From Barnesiella viscericola DSM 18177 (GTDB lineage: Bacteria; Bacteroidota; Bacteroidia; Bacteroidales; Barnesiellaceae): a stretch of DNA of 64,000 bases. Position numbers and translations under genes: made by a program. The stretch spans positions 1,798,001-1,862,000 of the forward strand of contig NZ_CP007034.1 in the NCBI RefSeq assembly GCF_000512915.1, read 5' to 3'. Under the pieces are notes generated by a model. That model had not been told where the DNA came from and did no database searches. It saw only the letters and a list, made by a program, of their open reading frames with translations. Of this stretch, positions 44,685-54,348 are shown one piece after another; within the stretch, counting starts at the first letter, position 1, and each line of letters opens with the position of its first letter.

Positions 44685-46085
44685 TTAACGTTTTGAAAGA
44701 TTTTCTTCACCCAAAATGACGGTGCCCAAACCCTGTTCCAAAAAGTTTTCGGGTATTTTTTTTCGGATACGGGTACGTTGCGAACGAATGGTCTCGTTGC
44801 TGATGCCCCGGCAGGTTGCACACTCCCGGGTCGAGAAGCCCAACTGAATCAGGGCGCACAGAAATGCATCGTTTCCCGTAAGCGGCACTACGTTGGAGAG
44901 CTGTTTCAAGTAGGGGTCGAACGCCTTGACCACCAGGGTTTGAAACTGTTTTTGCTCATCGTAGCTGAGCGACTCTTTTCCCGAACTTATCTTCGGGTAC
45001 CAGAGCGAGTAGGCGGGGGTGGCCTTGAAGTCGCGGCTGCACCCTTCGCCGACCTTGCGAATGATGTCGATAAGCTGCAATTCGCGGCTCTCGTTCTCCT
45101 GGGCCCGGGCCTCCTGTTTCTTCCATTTGTGAGCAAACAACTGTTCGTTGCGGCGTCTTAAATGACGACGGTAGAAGAGGAATACCGCCACCGAGAGCAG
45201 CAGCACCGCCACCACGCATATCGTTATGGCAACGAGGAGGCGCGTGTGGCTTTTCTCTTTCAGGTCAGCGGTGATGCGCAGATGTTCCTGACGGTCTATC
45301 TGGTGGGATACGGCCGAATTTTCAATCGAGTCGGAGAGTCGGTAGGCCTCTTGCAGGTAACGATATTTGAGCGAGTCGGCAATGCCCGCCTCTTCGGGCA
45401 GGTCGGCCAGTTTGAAATAGGCCGAAGCCTTCACCGAGGTCTCCCGGCTGTGGCTGGCCTGTTCGAGGTAGAAGAGAGCCGAATCGTATTGCATCTGCAA
45501 GGCAAAGAGCTGTCCCCGTACGGCATAGTTGCGCAGGCGTTTCACTTCGTCGCGAGTAAGCGACAGGGCTCGGGCGTTGCAGGCTAAGGCTTTATCGATG
45601 TTGCTTTGCTGTTTGTAGGCACTGGCCAGGTTGTTGTAGACCGACGATTGTTCCTCCTGGTTCTTGATCTGGTTGAAGAATTGGAGCGGTTTTTCAAAGT
45701 AGAACAGCACGCTGTCGCGGTCTTTGTAGAGAAAATGATATTTGCCCAATCCCCGATAGGCGTGCGAAAGGTTGCTTTTGTCGTCGAGACCCTGCGACAC
45801 CACCACGGCTTGCTGGTAGCTGTCACAGGCCGTTTCGTAGAGGTTGTGGTCCAGCAGCAGGTCGCCCAACCGGTTGTATATATCACCCTGCAAGGTATCG
45901 TTTGGCGCCTTGTCCAGTTGTTTAAGAGCCTGATGGTAGAGGATTATGGCCGAATCGGGTATATGACGTTCTTCCATCTCCACGCCTTGCCGATAGAGTT
46001 TTTGGGCTTGTTCGGAGTGGTATTGGTTGCATGAGACCGATAAAAGTACGATACATAATATGACAAATAAAACCGCTCTCCGCAT
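44685..46085 (-). CDS. Membrane-anchored TPR protein with C-terminal HTH
   Basis: 466 aa. An N-terminal lipoprotein-like signal (LSVSC, Cys about 19), a periplasmic TPR array (about 25-270, such as GDIYNRLGDLLLDHNLYETA), a single membrane helix (about 281-305), and a cytosolic part ending in a helix-turn-helix (LGFSTRECATCRGISNETIRSQRTRIRKKI). The layout fits Bacteroidetes one-component regulators that sense outside and bind DNA inside. 165 nt upstream of the LRR gene and likely its regulator, by position only. Confidence 0.8.
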   Translation of the reverse strand: MRRAVLFVILCIVLLSVSCNQYHSEQAQKLYRQGVEMEERHIPDSAIILYHQALKQLDKAPNDTLQGDIYNRLGDLLLDHNLYETACDSYQQAVVVSQGLDDKSNLSHAYRGLGKYHFLYKDRDSVLFYFEKPLQFFNQIKNQEEQSSVYNNLASAYKQQSNIDKALACNARALSLTRDEVKRLRNYAVRGQLFALQMQYDSALFYLEQASHSRETSVKASAYFKLADLPEEAGIADSLKYRYLQEAYRLSDSIENSAVSHQIDRQEHLRITADLKEKSHTRLLVAITICVVAVLLLSVAVFLFYRRHLRRRNEQLFAHKWKKQEARAQENESRELQLIDIIRKVGEGCSRDFKATPAYSLWYPKISSGKESLSYDEQKQFQTLVVKAFDPYLKQLSNVVPLTGNDAFLCALIQLGFSTRECATCRGISNETIRSQRTRIRKKIPENFLEQGLGTVILGEENLSKR

Positions 46086-46105
46086 GATTCTGGCAAATAA
46101 TGAGC

Positions 46106-46113
46106 CAAAGATA
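46106..46113 (-). promoter_or_regulatory. -7 element of the TPR-HTH regulator gene
   Basis: Minus-strand TATCTTTG (46113-46106), 20 nt before the ATG at 46085; no clear TTG -33. Confidence 0.5.
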
Positions 46114-46181
46114 CAAATAATTCGTTATTTTGAAATGTTATTTTCTCGATTAGCGACATCTTGTACAGGAGAAGATATATA

Positions 46182-46219
46182 AAGACAAACCCGGGAGAAG
46201 CCTCTCCCGGGTTTGTCTT
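46182..46219 (-). terminator. Terminator-like hairpin after the sdh/frd operon
   Basis: A perfect 17-bp stem (46182-46198 with 46203-46219) with a 4-nt loop, 21 nt past the sdhB stop. Only a short T-rich stretch follows on the minus strand, but the stem is strong. Confidence 0.8.
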
Positions 46220-46239
46220 GGTGTATGAAAGTCTCTTGA

Positions 46240-46995
46240 TTAGTCTTTCAGTTTGGCGCAGATGAACTCACGGTTCAAGCGGGCGATGTTGGTGAGCGAG
46301 ATGTTCTTGGGGCACTCGGCAGCGCAGGCACCGGTGTTGGTGCAGTTACCGAATCCCAGTTCGTCCATCTTGGCTACCATGGCACGAGCACGGGCGGCAG
46401 CCTCTACGCGGCCTTGCGGCAGCAGGGCATACTGGCTAACCTTGGCCGATACGAAGAGCATGGCCGAACCGTTCTTGCAGGCAGCAACGCAGGCACCGCA
46501 ACCGATACAGGTAGCCGAGTCCATAGCCTCGTCGGCAGCCTCTTTCGAGATGGGAATTGCGTTGGCGTCTTGTGCACCACCCGTGTTGATCGAGATATAA
46601 CCACCGGCTTGTTGGATTTTGTCGAAGGCACGACGGTCTACCATCAGGTCGCGGATTACGGGGAAGCCGGCCGAACGCCACGGCTCAACCGTGATTACGT
46701 CGCCATCGTTGAACTTACGCATGTGCAACTGGCAGGTCGTTACGCTGGTGTCGGGTCCGTGGGGGTGTCCGTTGATATAGAGCGAGCACATGCCGCAGAT
46801 ACCTTCGCGGCAGTCGTGATCGAAAACTACGGGCTCTTTGCCCTCGTTGATGAGTTGCTCGTTGAGCAAGTCGAGCATTTCGAGGAAAGAGCTGTCGGTA
46901 GATACACCGTTGAGTTTATAAGTCTCAAATCTACCTTTTTCTTTGGGACCTTTTTGGCGCCAAATTCTGAGTGTTATATTGATTGTTTTTTCCAT
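46240..46995 (-). CDS. sdhB: Succinate dehydrogenase/fumarate reductase iron-sulfur subunit
   Basis: 251 aa, carrying electrons between the flavoprotein and the membrane cytochrome. A [2Fe-2S] ferredoxin-like N-domain has [18 protein letters not shown] (about 62-79). The C-domain carries the [4Fe-4S] motif [16 protein letters not shown] (about 158-173) and the second cluster motif [15 protein letters not shown]. In anaerobic Bacteroidetes the complex works mainly as menaquinol:fumarate reductase, yielding succinate. Last gene of the sdhC-sdhA-sdhB operon (43-nt gap). Confidence 0.96.
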   Translation of the reverse strand: MEKTINITLRIWRQKGPKEKGRFETYKLNGVSTDSSFLEMLDLLNEQLINEGKEPVVFDHDCREGICGMCSLYINGHPHGPDTSVTTCQLHMRKFNDGDVITVEPWRSAGFPVIRDLMVDRRAFDKIQQAGGYISINTGGAQDANAIPISKEAADEAMDSATCIGCGACVAACKNGSAMLFVSAKVSQYALLPQGRVEAAARARAMVAKMDELGFGNCTNTGACAAECPKNISLTNIARLNREFICAKLKD

Positions 46996-47038
46996 AACTT
47001 TATCGTGTTATACCGGAATTAAACGGCGATTAGACAAA

Positions 47039-49060
47039 TTATTTCTTGTAGTTACGTTGTTGAACCTTGATAGCCTCGTATTTCAGTTCTTCCTTCAATA
47101 GTTCGGGCTTTTTATCTTCGCCTTGGTATTTCCAGCAGCTTACATACATAAAGTGTTCGTCGTCACGTTTAGCCTCTCCGTCTTCGGTTTGATACTCTTC
47201 ACGGAAGTGGCCACCACAAGACTCTTCGCGGTTGAGAGCGTCGAGAGCCATCAACTTGCCTATTTCGAGGAAGTCCTCTACGCGCAGAGCCTTTTCGAGC
47301 TCCACGTTCAGCGTATTGGCTTCGCCCGGGATACGTACGTTGGTGTAGAATTCCTTCTTCACCTCGTCGATTTTCTTGAGTGCGGTTTCGAGTCCGGCTT
47401 TGTTACGACCCATACCTACATACTCGACCATGATGTGGCCCAGCTCTTTGTGAATCGAGTCAACCGAACGTTTACCCTTGATGTTCATCAGTCGGGCGAT
47501 ACGGGCCTTGACAGCCTTTTCGGCCTCTACGAACTCGGGCAGGTCGGTCGAGAAGCGGGGAACCTGAATCTGGTCGGAGAGGTAGTTCTGAATCGTGTAG
47601 GGCAATACGAAGTAACCGTCGGCCAAACCTTGCATCAGAGCCGATGCACCCAGACGGTTGGCACCGTGGTCCGAGAAGTTGGCTTCGCCGATGGCGAACA
47701 GACCGGGGATAGAGGTCATCAACTCATAGTCTACCCAGATACCTCCCATCGTGTAGTGCGATGCGGGATAGATCATCATAGGCGTTTCGTAGGGGTTCTG
47801 GTCTACGATCTTCTCGTACATCTGGAACAGGTTGCCGTAGCGGCTGGCCACAGCCTCTTTACCTTTCTTTTGGATAGCAGCAGCTTCGCCTCCCAGTTTT
47901 TCGATTTCGTGGTGGTCGAGACCTTGGATAGCCTGTTTACCCAGACGCTCGATACTCTCTTTGAAGTCGAGGTATACGGCATAACCCGAGGGACTTACAC
48001 CATAACCGGCGTCGCAACGCTCTTTGGCGGCACGCGAAGCCACGTCGCGGGGCACGAGGTTACCGAATGCCGGATAACGACGTTCCAGGTAGTAGTCGCG
48101 GTCTTCTTCCTTGATATCGGTCGGTTTCAGTTTGCCGGCGCGGATAGCGGCAGCATCTTCTTTCTTTTTGGGAACCCAGATACGACCGTCATTACGCAGC
48201 GACTCCGACATCAGCGTCAGTTTCGATTGGAACTCGCCGTGTACCGGGATACAGGTAGGGTGAATCTGAGCATAGGCGGGGTTGGCAAAGTAGGCACCCT
48301 TGTGGTAGCACTGTACGGCTACCGAACCGTTCGATGCCATGGCGTTGGTCGAGAGGAAGTATACGTTACCGTATCCACCGGTGGCGATAACCACGGCGTG
48401 AGCGGCAAAGCGTTCGATTTCACCGGTCACTAGGTTGCGGGCAATGATACCGCGGGCACGGCCGTCGATGATGACGAGGTCGAGCATTTCGTAGCGGGTA
48501 TATTGTTTTACGGTACCTTTCTTTACCTGACGGTTGAGGGCGGCGTAGGCGCCGAGCAGCAGCTGTTGTCCCGTTTGACCTTTGGCGTAGAAGGTACGCG
48601 ATACCTGGGCACCGCCAAACGAACGGTTGGCCAACTGGCCGCCGTATTCACGGGCGAAAGGTACGCCTTGTGCCACGCATTGGTCGATGATGTTGTTCGA
48701 TACCTCGGCCAGACGATAAACGTTAGCCTCGCGGGCACGGTAGTCACCACCCTTGATGGTATCGTAGAAGAGACGGTATACCGAGTCACCGTCGTTCTGA
48801 TAGTTTTTGGCAGCGTTGATACCGCCTTGTGCGGCAATCGAGTGAGCACGACGGGGCGAATCCTGAATGCAGAAGTTCAGCACGTTGAATCCCAGCTCGC
48901 CTAGCGTAGCGGCAGCCGAGCCACCGGCCAGACCCGTACCTACGACGATGATGTCGAGACGACGTTTATTGGCCGGGTTCACCAATTTTTGGTGAGCTTT
49001 ATAATTGGTCCACTTTTCAGCCAAGGGGCCTTCGGGTATTTTAGAATCTATTGTAGCCAT
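47039..49060 (-). CDS. sdhA: Succinate dehydrogenase/fumarate reductase flavoprotein subunit
   Basis: 673 aa with covalent-FAD motif [14 protein letters not shown] (His about 92), N-terminal dinucleotide motif [20 protein letters not shown], and substrate-site segments ADGYFVLPY and [18 protein letters not shown]. The size fits the long Bacteroidetes/epsilonproteobacterial type. Flanked by sdhC upstream (50-nt gap) and sdhB downstream. On the cytosolic side of the inner membrane. Confidence 0.96.
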   Translation of the reverse strand: MATIDSKIPEGPLAEKWTNYKAHQKLVNPANKRRLDIIVVGTGLAGGSAAATLGELGFNVLNFCIQDSPRRAHSIAAQGGINAAKNYQNDGDSVYRLFYDTIKGGDYRAREANVYRLAEVSNNIIDQCVAQGVPFAREYGGQLANRSFGGAQVSRTFYAKGQTGQQLLLGAYAALNRQVKKGTVKQYTRYEMLDLVIIDGRARGIIARNLVTGEIERFAAHAVVIATGGYGNVYFLSTNAMASNGSVAVQCYHKGAYFANPAYAQIHPTCIPVHGEFQSKLTLMSESLRNDGRIWVPKKKEDAAAIRAGKLKPTDIKEEDRDYYLERRYPAFGNLVPRDVASRAAKERCDAGYGVSPSGYAVYLDFKESIERLGKQAIQGLDHHEIEKLGGEAAAIQKKGKEAVASRYGNLFQMYEKIVDQNPYETPMMIYPASHYTMGGIWVDYELMTSIPGLFAIGEANFSDHGANRLGASALMQGLADGYFVLPYTIQNYLSDQIQVPRFSTDLPEFVEAEKAVKARIARLMNIKGKRSVDSIHKELGHIMVEYVGMGRNKAGLETALKKIDEVKKEFYTNVRIPGEANTLNVELEKALRVEDFLEIGKLMALDALNREESCGGHFREEYQTEDGEAKRDDEHFMYVSCWKYQGEDKKPELLKEELKYEAIKVQQRNYKK

Positions 49061-49110
49061 AACAATTTTTTTTCTTTGAAATGAATAGTTGGTTTATGAA
49101 TAGGGCTGTT

Positions 49111-49785
49111 TTAGCAGCAGGTCAGGCTCATTACATAGAACGAGATGGCCACTACGATAAAGCCCAGGCAGATGATGGTTGCGAAAATGTTGGAGATGCA
49201 TTTCCAGCGGTTGAACCATACGTGATTGTTGATACCCAGAGTTTGGATAGCGCTCCAGAATCCGTGGGTGAGGTGGAACCACAAAGCTACAAACCAAATG
49301 AGGTAAAGCACTACGTAAACCGGATTGCTGAACGTCTGTTGTATCAGCGCGATACCATCTTGGGGATTTACACCGGGCATGTGACCCAGAATCTCATTGA
49401 GCTGCATCTTGTACCAGAAGTTGAAGAGGTGCAACGCCAAGCCCAGCAAGACGATGATACCCAGCACGAGCATGTTCTGCGAGGCCCATTCTACGGTTTG
49501 CGGACGTGTGTTGACCAGATAGCGGTCGTTACCACGGGCTTTCCGGTTTTGCAAGGTCAGCCAGAAGGCGTAGATGATGTGAATCACAGCTCCGGCGGCG
49601 ATGATGACAGTTCCTATCAGAGCATACCAGTTAGCTCCCAGGAATTCGCATACTGCATTGTAGCCGTCGTGGCTGATTAACGCCACTAAGTTCATACACA
49701 TGTGAAACGTTAAAAATAGGACGAGAAAGAGTCCTGTCACACTCATGACTACTTTTCGCCCTATGGACGAGTTACTTAACCACAT
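49111..49785 (-). CDS. sdhC: Succinate dehydrogenase/fumarate reductase cytochrome b subunit
   Basis: 224 aa with five membrane helices in the pattern of the di-haem cytochrome b of the B-type (Wolinella-like) enzyme. It starts WLSNSSIGRKVVMSVTGLFLVLFLTFHMCMNLVAL, with haem-ligand His in TFHMCMN, in GAVIHIIYAFWL, in GLALHLFNFWYK and in LWFHLTHGFWSAIQ. It anchors SdhAB and exchanges electrons with menaquinone. First gene of the operon. Confidence 0.95.
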   Translation of the reverse strand: MWLSNSSIGRKVVMSVTGLFLVLFLTFHMCMNLVALISHDGYNAVCEFLGANWYALIGTVIIAAGAVIHIIYAFWLTLQNRKARGNDRYLVNTRPQTVEWASQNMLVLGIIVLLGLALHLFNFWYKMQLNEILGHMPGVNPQDGIALIQQTFSNPVYVVLYLIWFVALWFHLTHGFWSAIQTLGINNHVWFNRWKCISNIFATIICLGFIVVAISFYVMSLTCC

Positions 49786-49844
49786 AGGATTTGAATTTAA
49801 GTTATTATTTGTTGTAAATAAAAATTAGGCAAACTTACACCATG

Positions 49845-49875
49845 CAAAAGTAAATGAAGTAAGCGGAATATACAA
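49845..49875 (-). promoter_or_regulatory. Promoter of the sdhCAB operon
   Basis: On the minus strand, TTG (49875-49873), 20 nt, TACTTTTG (49852-49845), about 60 nt before sdhC. Confidence 0.7.
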
Positions 49876-49973
49876 GTTAATAAGGAAATATTTCTTTAAT
49901 GTATAGTCGCTTGGACTTCATGGATTTGAAATGATAAAGAACATAAAACCACCTGTTTTTATCAAAATATCCC

Positions 49974-49981
49974 TATCTTTG
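49974..49981 (+). promoter_or_regulatory. -7 element of the thioredoxin-like lipoprotein gene
   Basis: TATCTTTG, 24 nt before the ATG at 50006; the -33 is weak (CTG at 49953-49955). Confidence 0.6.
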
Positions 49982-50005
49982 TCCCACTATCAATTTACAA
50001 TGTAT

Positions 50006-51085
50006 ATGAAAAATAGGAATTTTTTTCTGCTGGTGACCGTTGCCGCTGCAACGCTTGCCTCGTGTAACAATCATGCGTCGTACACGATCGACGGTACGGT
50101 GTCCGACTCGACCTTGAACGGCAATACGGTTTACCTCACCGATATGGCTTCGAATACTGTTCTCGACAGTGCGGTAATCGCCGATAACAAGTTCCAGTTC
50201 ACGGGTAAGGCCGATACCACTTTCATTGCAACATTGCAGTCTCGTCCCTATCGCATGCACTTGATCGTGGAGAATGGCAACATCTCGGTCGAGATGGGTG
50301 AATCTGACAAACTCTCGGGTACTCCCTTGAACGACGAAATGTCTACCTTCATGAGTGCTATCGATTCGTTGAACAATCTCTTCATAGCCAAACAACAAGA
50401 GATTGTGGCAAAAGGTTTGTCGGGCGAGGAGGCTGCCGCTGCCTGGAATGAGGTACAGGCCGGCCTGATGGGTGAAGCCAATAAGGTGCGGTCGAAATAT
50501 TTTGACCGCAACAATAACAATGCCGTGGGTGCCTGGATTTTGGCTAACTGGGGTTTGGCTCCCGAACAACTCGACTCGGTTATCAATCTCTCGGGCGATG
50601 TGCTCAAAGCCAATCCGCTGGTGAAAGAGATGCTGAAACAACTGGAAATGTTGAAAAAGACGGCCGTAGGTCAGATGTTTACCGACTTTACCGTCGAGCA
50701 ACCCGACGGCACGAAGGTTTCGCTCTCCGACTATGTGGGCAAGGGCCGTTATGTGCTGGTCGATTTCTGGGCTTCGTGGTGCGGTCCCTGCCGTCGTGAG
50801 ATTCCCAACATCAAGGAGCTTTACGACAAATACCACGACAAGGGTCTCGATGTGCTGGGTGTAGCCGTTTGGGATAAACCCGAGGATACGCAAAAGGCTA
50901 TCGAAGAGATGCAGGTTGTTTGGCCGCAGATTATCAATGCCCAGCATATTCCTACCGATCTCTACGGTATTCAGGGCATTCCTCACATCATCTTGTTTGC
51001 TCCCGACGGTACCATCGCTGCTCGCGACCTGCGCGAAGAGGCTATGAAGGAGAAGGTTACCGAGGTGATGACCGCCAAGAAGTAA
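50006..51085 (+). CDS. Thioredoxin-like (TlpA/AhpC-TSA) lipoprotein with N-terminal DUF4369
   Basis: 359 aa. A lipoprotein signal MKNRNFFLLVTVAAATLASC (lipobox LASC), a beta-rich DUF4369 domain (about 25-120, with NTVYLTDMASNTVLDSAVI), a helical linker, and a C-terminal thioredoxin fold with active-site WCGPC in FWASWCGPCRRE (about 255-266) and cis-Pro in IQGIPHIIL. Probably reduces or oxidises envelope thiols. The start is either 50006 or the ATG two codons upstream (50000). Single gene with a terminator. Confidence 0.9.
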   Translation: MKNRNFFLLVTVAAATLASCNNHASYTIDGTVSDSTLNGNTVYLTDMASNTVLDSAVIADNKFQFTGKADTTFIATLQSRPYRMHLIVENGNISVEMGESDKLSGTPLNDEMSTFMSAIDSLNNLFIAKQQEIVAKGLSGEEAAAAWNEVQAGLMGEANKVRSKYFDRNNNNAVGAWILANWGLAPEQLDSVINLSGDVLKANPLVKEMLKQLEMLKKTAVGQMFTDFTVEQPDGTKVSLSDYVGKGRYVLVDFWASWCGPCRREIPNIKELYDKYHDKGLDVLGVAVWDKPEDTQKAIEEMQVVWPQIINAQHIPTDLYGIQGIPHIILFAPDGTIAARDLREEAMKEKVTEVMTAKK

Positions 51086-51117
51086 TAGAGGTTGCGTTAC
51101 CGCAGACACGATATGAC

Positions 51118-51160
51118 AGAGAGTCTGCCGGGCCTGAGTCCCGGTGGACTCTCTTGTTTT
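51118..51160 (+). terminator. Rho-independent terminator after the thioredoxin-like gene
   Basis: A two-part stem (51118-51125 with 51147-51154; 51128-51132 with 51140-51144), followed by TTGTTTTT. Confidence 0.85.
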
Positions 51161-51219
51161 TGGAGGGGGAGGGATATAAACAAAAACGAGCAGCGGGGTT
51201 ACCGTTGCTCGTCCTTGTG

Positions 51220-51290
51220 TTGGCTTACCAGGATTCGAACCTAGACAAACAGAACCAAAACCTGTTGTGCTGCCATTACACCATAAGCCA
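51220..51290 (-). tRNA. tRNA-Gln (anticodon TTG)
   Basis: 71 nt. The acceptor TGGCTTA pairs with TAAGCCA, leaving discriminator A. The anticodon stem ACAGG/TCTGT (one G-U pair) closes the loop TTTTGGT with anticodon TTG. The T arm carries GGTTCGAATCC. CCA is not encoded. Own promoter upstream. Confidence 0.95.
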
Positions 51291-51329
51291 AACTTCATTG
51301 CTTTGAGGTCTCAATCCTCAAAAGCGAGG

Positions 51330-51361
51330 CAAAGATAATGTGTTTTTACGGCTTTGCCAAA
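51330..51361 (-). promoter_or_regulatory. Promoter of tRNA-Gln
   Basis: On the minus strand, TTTG (51361-51358), 20 nt, TATCTTTG (51337-51330). It lies between tyrS and the tRNA and partly overlaps the last bases before the tyrS stop. Confidence 0.8.
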
Positions 51362-51372
51362 TTTTGAACGAA

Positions 51373-52665
51373 TTATTTTGCGATAAGCAGGTAATAATTC
51401 TTTTTGCCCCGCTGTACGATGATGTATTTGTCGTTCAGCAGGTAGCTGCCATCAATCTTGGTATCGGGAGCGGTGAGTTTCTCTTTGTTGATGGATACGC
51501 CGCCGCCCTGGGTCAGTTTGCGCATTTCGCCTTTCGAGGGGAATACGCCGGCCATCTCGGTGGTGAGCTCGATGGCCGATACACCAGCCAGCAGGGCGTC
51601 GCGCGAGATTTCAAACTGGGGCACACCTTCAAACACGGCCAGCAGCGTATCCTCGTCGAGCTTGTGCAGTTGCTCCGAGGTGGAGTTGCCGAAGAGGATA
51701 TTCGAGGCTTCGACGGCTGCGTCGTAGTCGGCTTGCGAGTGAACCATGACGGTAACCTCGCGGGCCAGCCGTTTTTGCAGCACGCGCAGGTGGGGAGCCT
51801 GGTCGTGTTCGGCGATGAGGGCTTCGATCTCCTCGCGCGAAATCGAGGTGAATATCTTGATGTAGCGCTTGGCGTCCTCGTCGCTCACGTTGAGCCAGAA
51901 CTGGTAGAACTTGTAGGGCGAGGTGTAGCGGGCGTCGAGCCATACGTTGCCCGATTCGGTCTTGCCGAATTTCGTACCGTCGGCCTTGGTCACCAGCGGG
52001 CAGGTGAGGGCGAACACTTCGCCGCCGTTGGTGCGGCGTATCAATTCGGCACCAGTGGTGATGTTGCCCCATTGGTCCGAGCCGCCCAGTTGCAACTTGC
52101 AGTTTTTCGTTTCGTAGAGGTGCAGGAAATCGTAACCTTGCAACAATTGATAGGTAAATTCGGTGAAGGAGAGTCCGTCGCGCGCCTCGCCGTTGAGTCG
52201 CTTTTGAACCGAATCTTTCGCCATCATGTAGTTGACGGTGATATGCTTGCCTACGGTGCGGGCGAAATCGAGGAAAGTAAAGTCCTTCATCCAATCATAG
52301 TTGTTCACCAGTTCGGCATGGTTGGGAGCGTCCGATTCGAAATCGAGGAACTTGCTCAACTGCTTTTTGATGCATTCCTGATTGTGACGCAGAGTCTCCT
52401 CGTCGAGCAGGTTGCGTTCTTGCGATTTACCCGAAGGGTCGCCAATCATGCCGGTAGCACCTCCTACGAGAGCCAGGGGCTTGTGCCCGCAGCGTTGGAA
52501 ATGTCGCAGCATCATCACGCCGCACAAGTGACCTATGTGAAGGGAATCGGCCGTGGGGTCAAAACCCAAGTAGGCTGTAACCATTTCTTTTTCAAGGAGT
52601 TCTTCTGTGCCAGGCATCATGGTGTGTACCATTCCGCGCCATTTGAGTTCTTCTACAAAATTCAT
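51373..52665 (-). CDS. tyrS: Tyrosyl-tRNA synthetase
   Basis: Charges tRNA-Tyr. 430 aa, class Ic, TyrRS-alpha type. The HIGH motif is in [10 protein letters not shown] (about 37-46), the KMSKS equivalent is KFGKT in [13 protein letters not shown] (about 231-243), with tyrosine-site [11 protein letters not shown]-terminal S4 RNA-binding domain (about 355-425, [10 protein letters not shown]) follows. It has its own promoter; in relatives I recall it following the rnpA-yidD-tatD block, here separated from it by upxY. Confidence 0.97.
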   Translation of the reverse strand: MNFVEELKWRGMVHTMMPGTEELLEKEMVTAYLGFDPTADSLHIGHLCGVMMLRHFQRCGHKPLALVGGATGMIGDPSGKSQERNLLDEETLRHNQECIKKQLSKFLDFESDAPNHAELVNNYDWMKDFTFLDFARTVGKHITVNYMMAKDSVQKRLNGEARDGLSFTEFTYQLLQGYDFLHLYETKNCKLQLGGSDQWGNITTGAELIRRTNGGEVFALTCPLVTKADGTKFGKTESGNVWLDARYTSPYKFYQFWLNVSDEDAKRYIKIFTSISREEIEALIAEHDQAPHLRVLQKRLAREVTVMVHSQADYDAAVEASNILFGNSTSEQLHKLDEDTLLAVFEGVPQFEISRDALLAGVSAIELTTEMAGVFPSKGEMRKLTQGGGVSINKEKLTAPDTKIDGSYLLNDKYIIVQRGKKNYYLLIAK

Positions 52666-52778
52666 CGAATGAAAACTTAATTAAGTGTTTGTTTGTTATT
52701 CTGTCGCAGAGATAGAGATTGTTGTGACGCCCCTATTTGCGCCCGATTTATCCGAACCTCCTGGTTCTGCGGTAGCTG

Positions 52779-52810
52779 CAAAATTACGACTCTTTATCGA
52801 AAGAACCAAT
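52779..52810 (-). promoter_or_regulatory. Promoter of tyrS
   Basis: On the minus strand, TTG (52810-52808), 21 nt, TAATTTTG (52786-52779), about 110 nt before the tyrS start. Confidence 0.55.
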
Positions 52811-52897
52811 TTTCATGTCGAAATAACAAAAAATAAGAGGCGGCCGTTTGTTTTTTTGTAAATCTCACTTATTATATTATTATGAAATGTTTTTCAT

Positions 52898-52905
52898 TAA
52901 CTTTG
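52898..52905 (+). promoter_or_regulatory. -7 element of the upxY-like gene
   Basis: TAACTTTG, 26 nt before the ATG; no good -33. The short leader leaves little room for a long antitermination target before the gene. Confidence 0.5.
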
Positions 52906-52930
52906 TGCCAATCGATTTTTAATACGGGTT

Positions 52931-53470
52931 ATGGACAGTAATGAAACCGATCTCAAGTGGTTTGCCATTCGGGTAACATATAGCCGGGAGATGGCATTAA
53001 AAGGGTATCTCGACCAGTGTGGGATAGAGTCGTTCATTCCTATGCATTATAAAGAGTTTATCAAAAGGGAACGTAAGGTGAGAAAATTGGTCCCTGTGAT
53101 TCACAATCTGGTATTCGTGCGGTTGAATCGGGAGAAGATGGACGAAATCAAAGCGGATATTTCGCTCAAAATTCCTATTCGTTATATCATGAATCGGGAG
53201 AGACGCGAGCCGCTCGTTGTTCCCGACCGGCAGATGTACAGTTTCATTGCCGTAGCCGGGGCTTACAATGAGCAGGTGGTCTATCTCGACTCCAATGTGC
53301 TCTCGTTGCGCGAGGGCGACCGGGTGCGCATCACCGGTGGGGTCTTTGCCGGGGTCGAAGGTGTATTCCTCCGCATCAAGGGCGACCGTCGGGTCGTCGT
53401 CTCCATCGAGGGTGTGATGGCCGTAGCCACGGCATTTGTTCACCCCTCTCTGATTGAGCGGGTCTCTTGA
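52931..53470 (+). CDS. UpxY-family transcription antiterminator (NusG-like)
   Basis: 179 aa. N-terminal NGN domain (WFAIRVTYSREMALKGYLDQCGIESFIPMHYKEF, about 10-43; LVFVRLNREKM) and C-terminal KOW domain (LREGDRVRITGGVFAGVEGVFLRIKG, about 125-150). UpxY proteins prevent early termination of long capsular polysaccharide transcripts in Bacteroides and are usually the first gene of the locus. Here no polysaccharide gene follows; the next gene is convergent 7 nt away. So it is an orphan: it either acts on a distant locus or is a relic. Confidence 0.85.
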   Translation: MDSNETDLKWFAIRVTYSREMALKGYLDQCGIESFIPMHYKEFIKRERKVRKLVPVIHNLVFVRLNREKMDEIKADISLKIPIRYIMNRERREPLVVPDRQMYSFIAVAGAYNEQVVYLDSNVLSLREGDRVRITGGVFAGVEGVFLRIKGDRRVVVSIEGVMAVATAFVHPSLIERVS

Positions 53471-53477
53471 CCGGTTC

Positions 53478-54344
53478 TCAGGAACGGTGGGAGGCTTTTT
53501 CCAAAGGAAATGTGTGGGCAATGTTGCGGGCGATCGACCGGTGCAGCCGGTGGGTCGGCAGGTTGCGTATGTGGGCTGCCTTGCGGTAGAGCTTGTCGAT
53601 GGGCATGTTCCCCTCGTCGGTTTCGAGGAAGAGGCGGTCGAGGGGGACCGATTTCAAGGTTTCGTGGTTGTAGTACTCACCGAACGAGAGGTAGAGCCCC
53701 TCGCGCAGCAGTTGTGCCGCCGTCTCGGGTTTCCCTCTGAATCCGTGGATAATCCACGGTTGTGCAGGTTTGCGGGCCTTGTGTATGCGAATGATGTCGT
53801 CGTAGGCCTTTACGGCATGAATGATGAGAGGTTTGTGCCACTGTTCCGAGAGGTGAATGTGTTTCTCGAAATAGAGTATCTGGGTCTCGTAGCTCACCCC
53901 GCTTTTGAGTTTGTCGAGACCCGTTTCGCCAATGGCCACCACCTGCTTGTGCTGTACGGCGGCTTCGAGTTGCGACAGTACACCCTTTGATTTGTCGGAG
54001 AGGTCCCAGGGGTGAAGTCCTACCGAGTAGTACCGGCCCGGCTGGGGGCGAAACTCCTCGGGGGTGGTGCTGATGATGGCCCCGTAGCGGTCGTGATGGG
54101 TGTGAATGTCGGTAGGGAACTTGGGTGGAACCGGGTCGTATCCGCTGCCTCCCCAGGGGTGGCAGCTCAGCAGGCGTCGGGTGGCCAGCCACAACCCTTT
54201 GAAGGGGCCGTGTATCTCTATGGCGTCGATGGCATATTGTGAGCAGGTGGGCACGTAGCGGCACGAGGGCGGGAGCATGGGCGAGATGACAGCCTTGTAG
54301 AAACGGATAGGCCACACGAGCAGGGCCGACAACACTCTTTTCAT
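53478..54344 (-). CDS. YidD-TatD fusion: membrane insertion factor joined to a metal hydrolase
   Basis: 288 aa in one frame. Residues 1-about 75 form a complete YidD ([39 protein letters not shown]), which helps YidC insert membrane proteins. Residues about 78-288 are a short TatD-type DNase domain with metal ligands HTH ([10 protein letters not shown]), Glu in AIGETGLDK, His in IIHAVKAYD and [10 protein letters not shown], and Asp in LETDEGN. The two are usually separate proteins. The start is the ATG 4 nt past the rnpA stop. Co-transcribed with rnpA and hemD. Confidence 0.85.
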   Translation of the reverse strand: MKRVLSALLVWPIRFYKAVISPMLPPSCRYVPTCSQYAIDAIEIHGPFKGLWLATRRLLSCHPWGGSGYDPVPPKFPTDIHTHHDRYGAIISTTPEEFRPQPGRYYSVGLHPWDLSDKSKGVLSQLEAAVQHKQVVAIGETGLDKLKSGVSYETQILYFEKHIHLSEQWHKPLIIHAVKAYDDIIRIHKARKPAQPWIIHGFRGKPETAAQLLREGLYLSFGEYYNHETLKSVPLDRLFLETDEGNMPIDKLYRKAAHIRNLPTHRLHRSIARNIAHTFPLEKASHRS

Positions 54345-54348
54345 GGCC

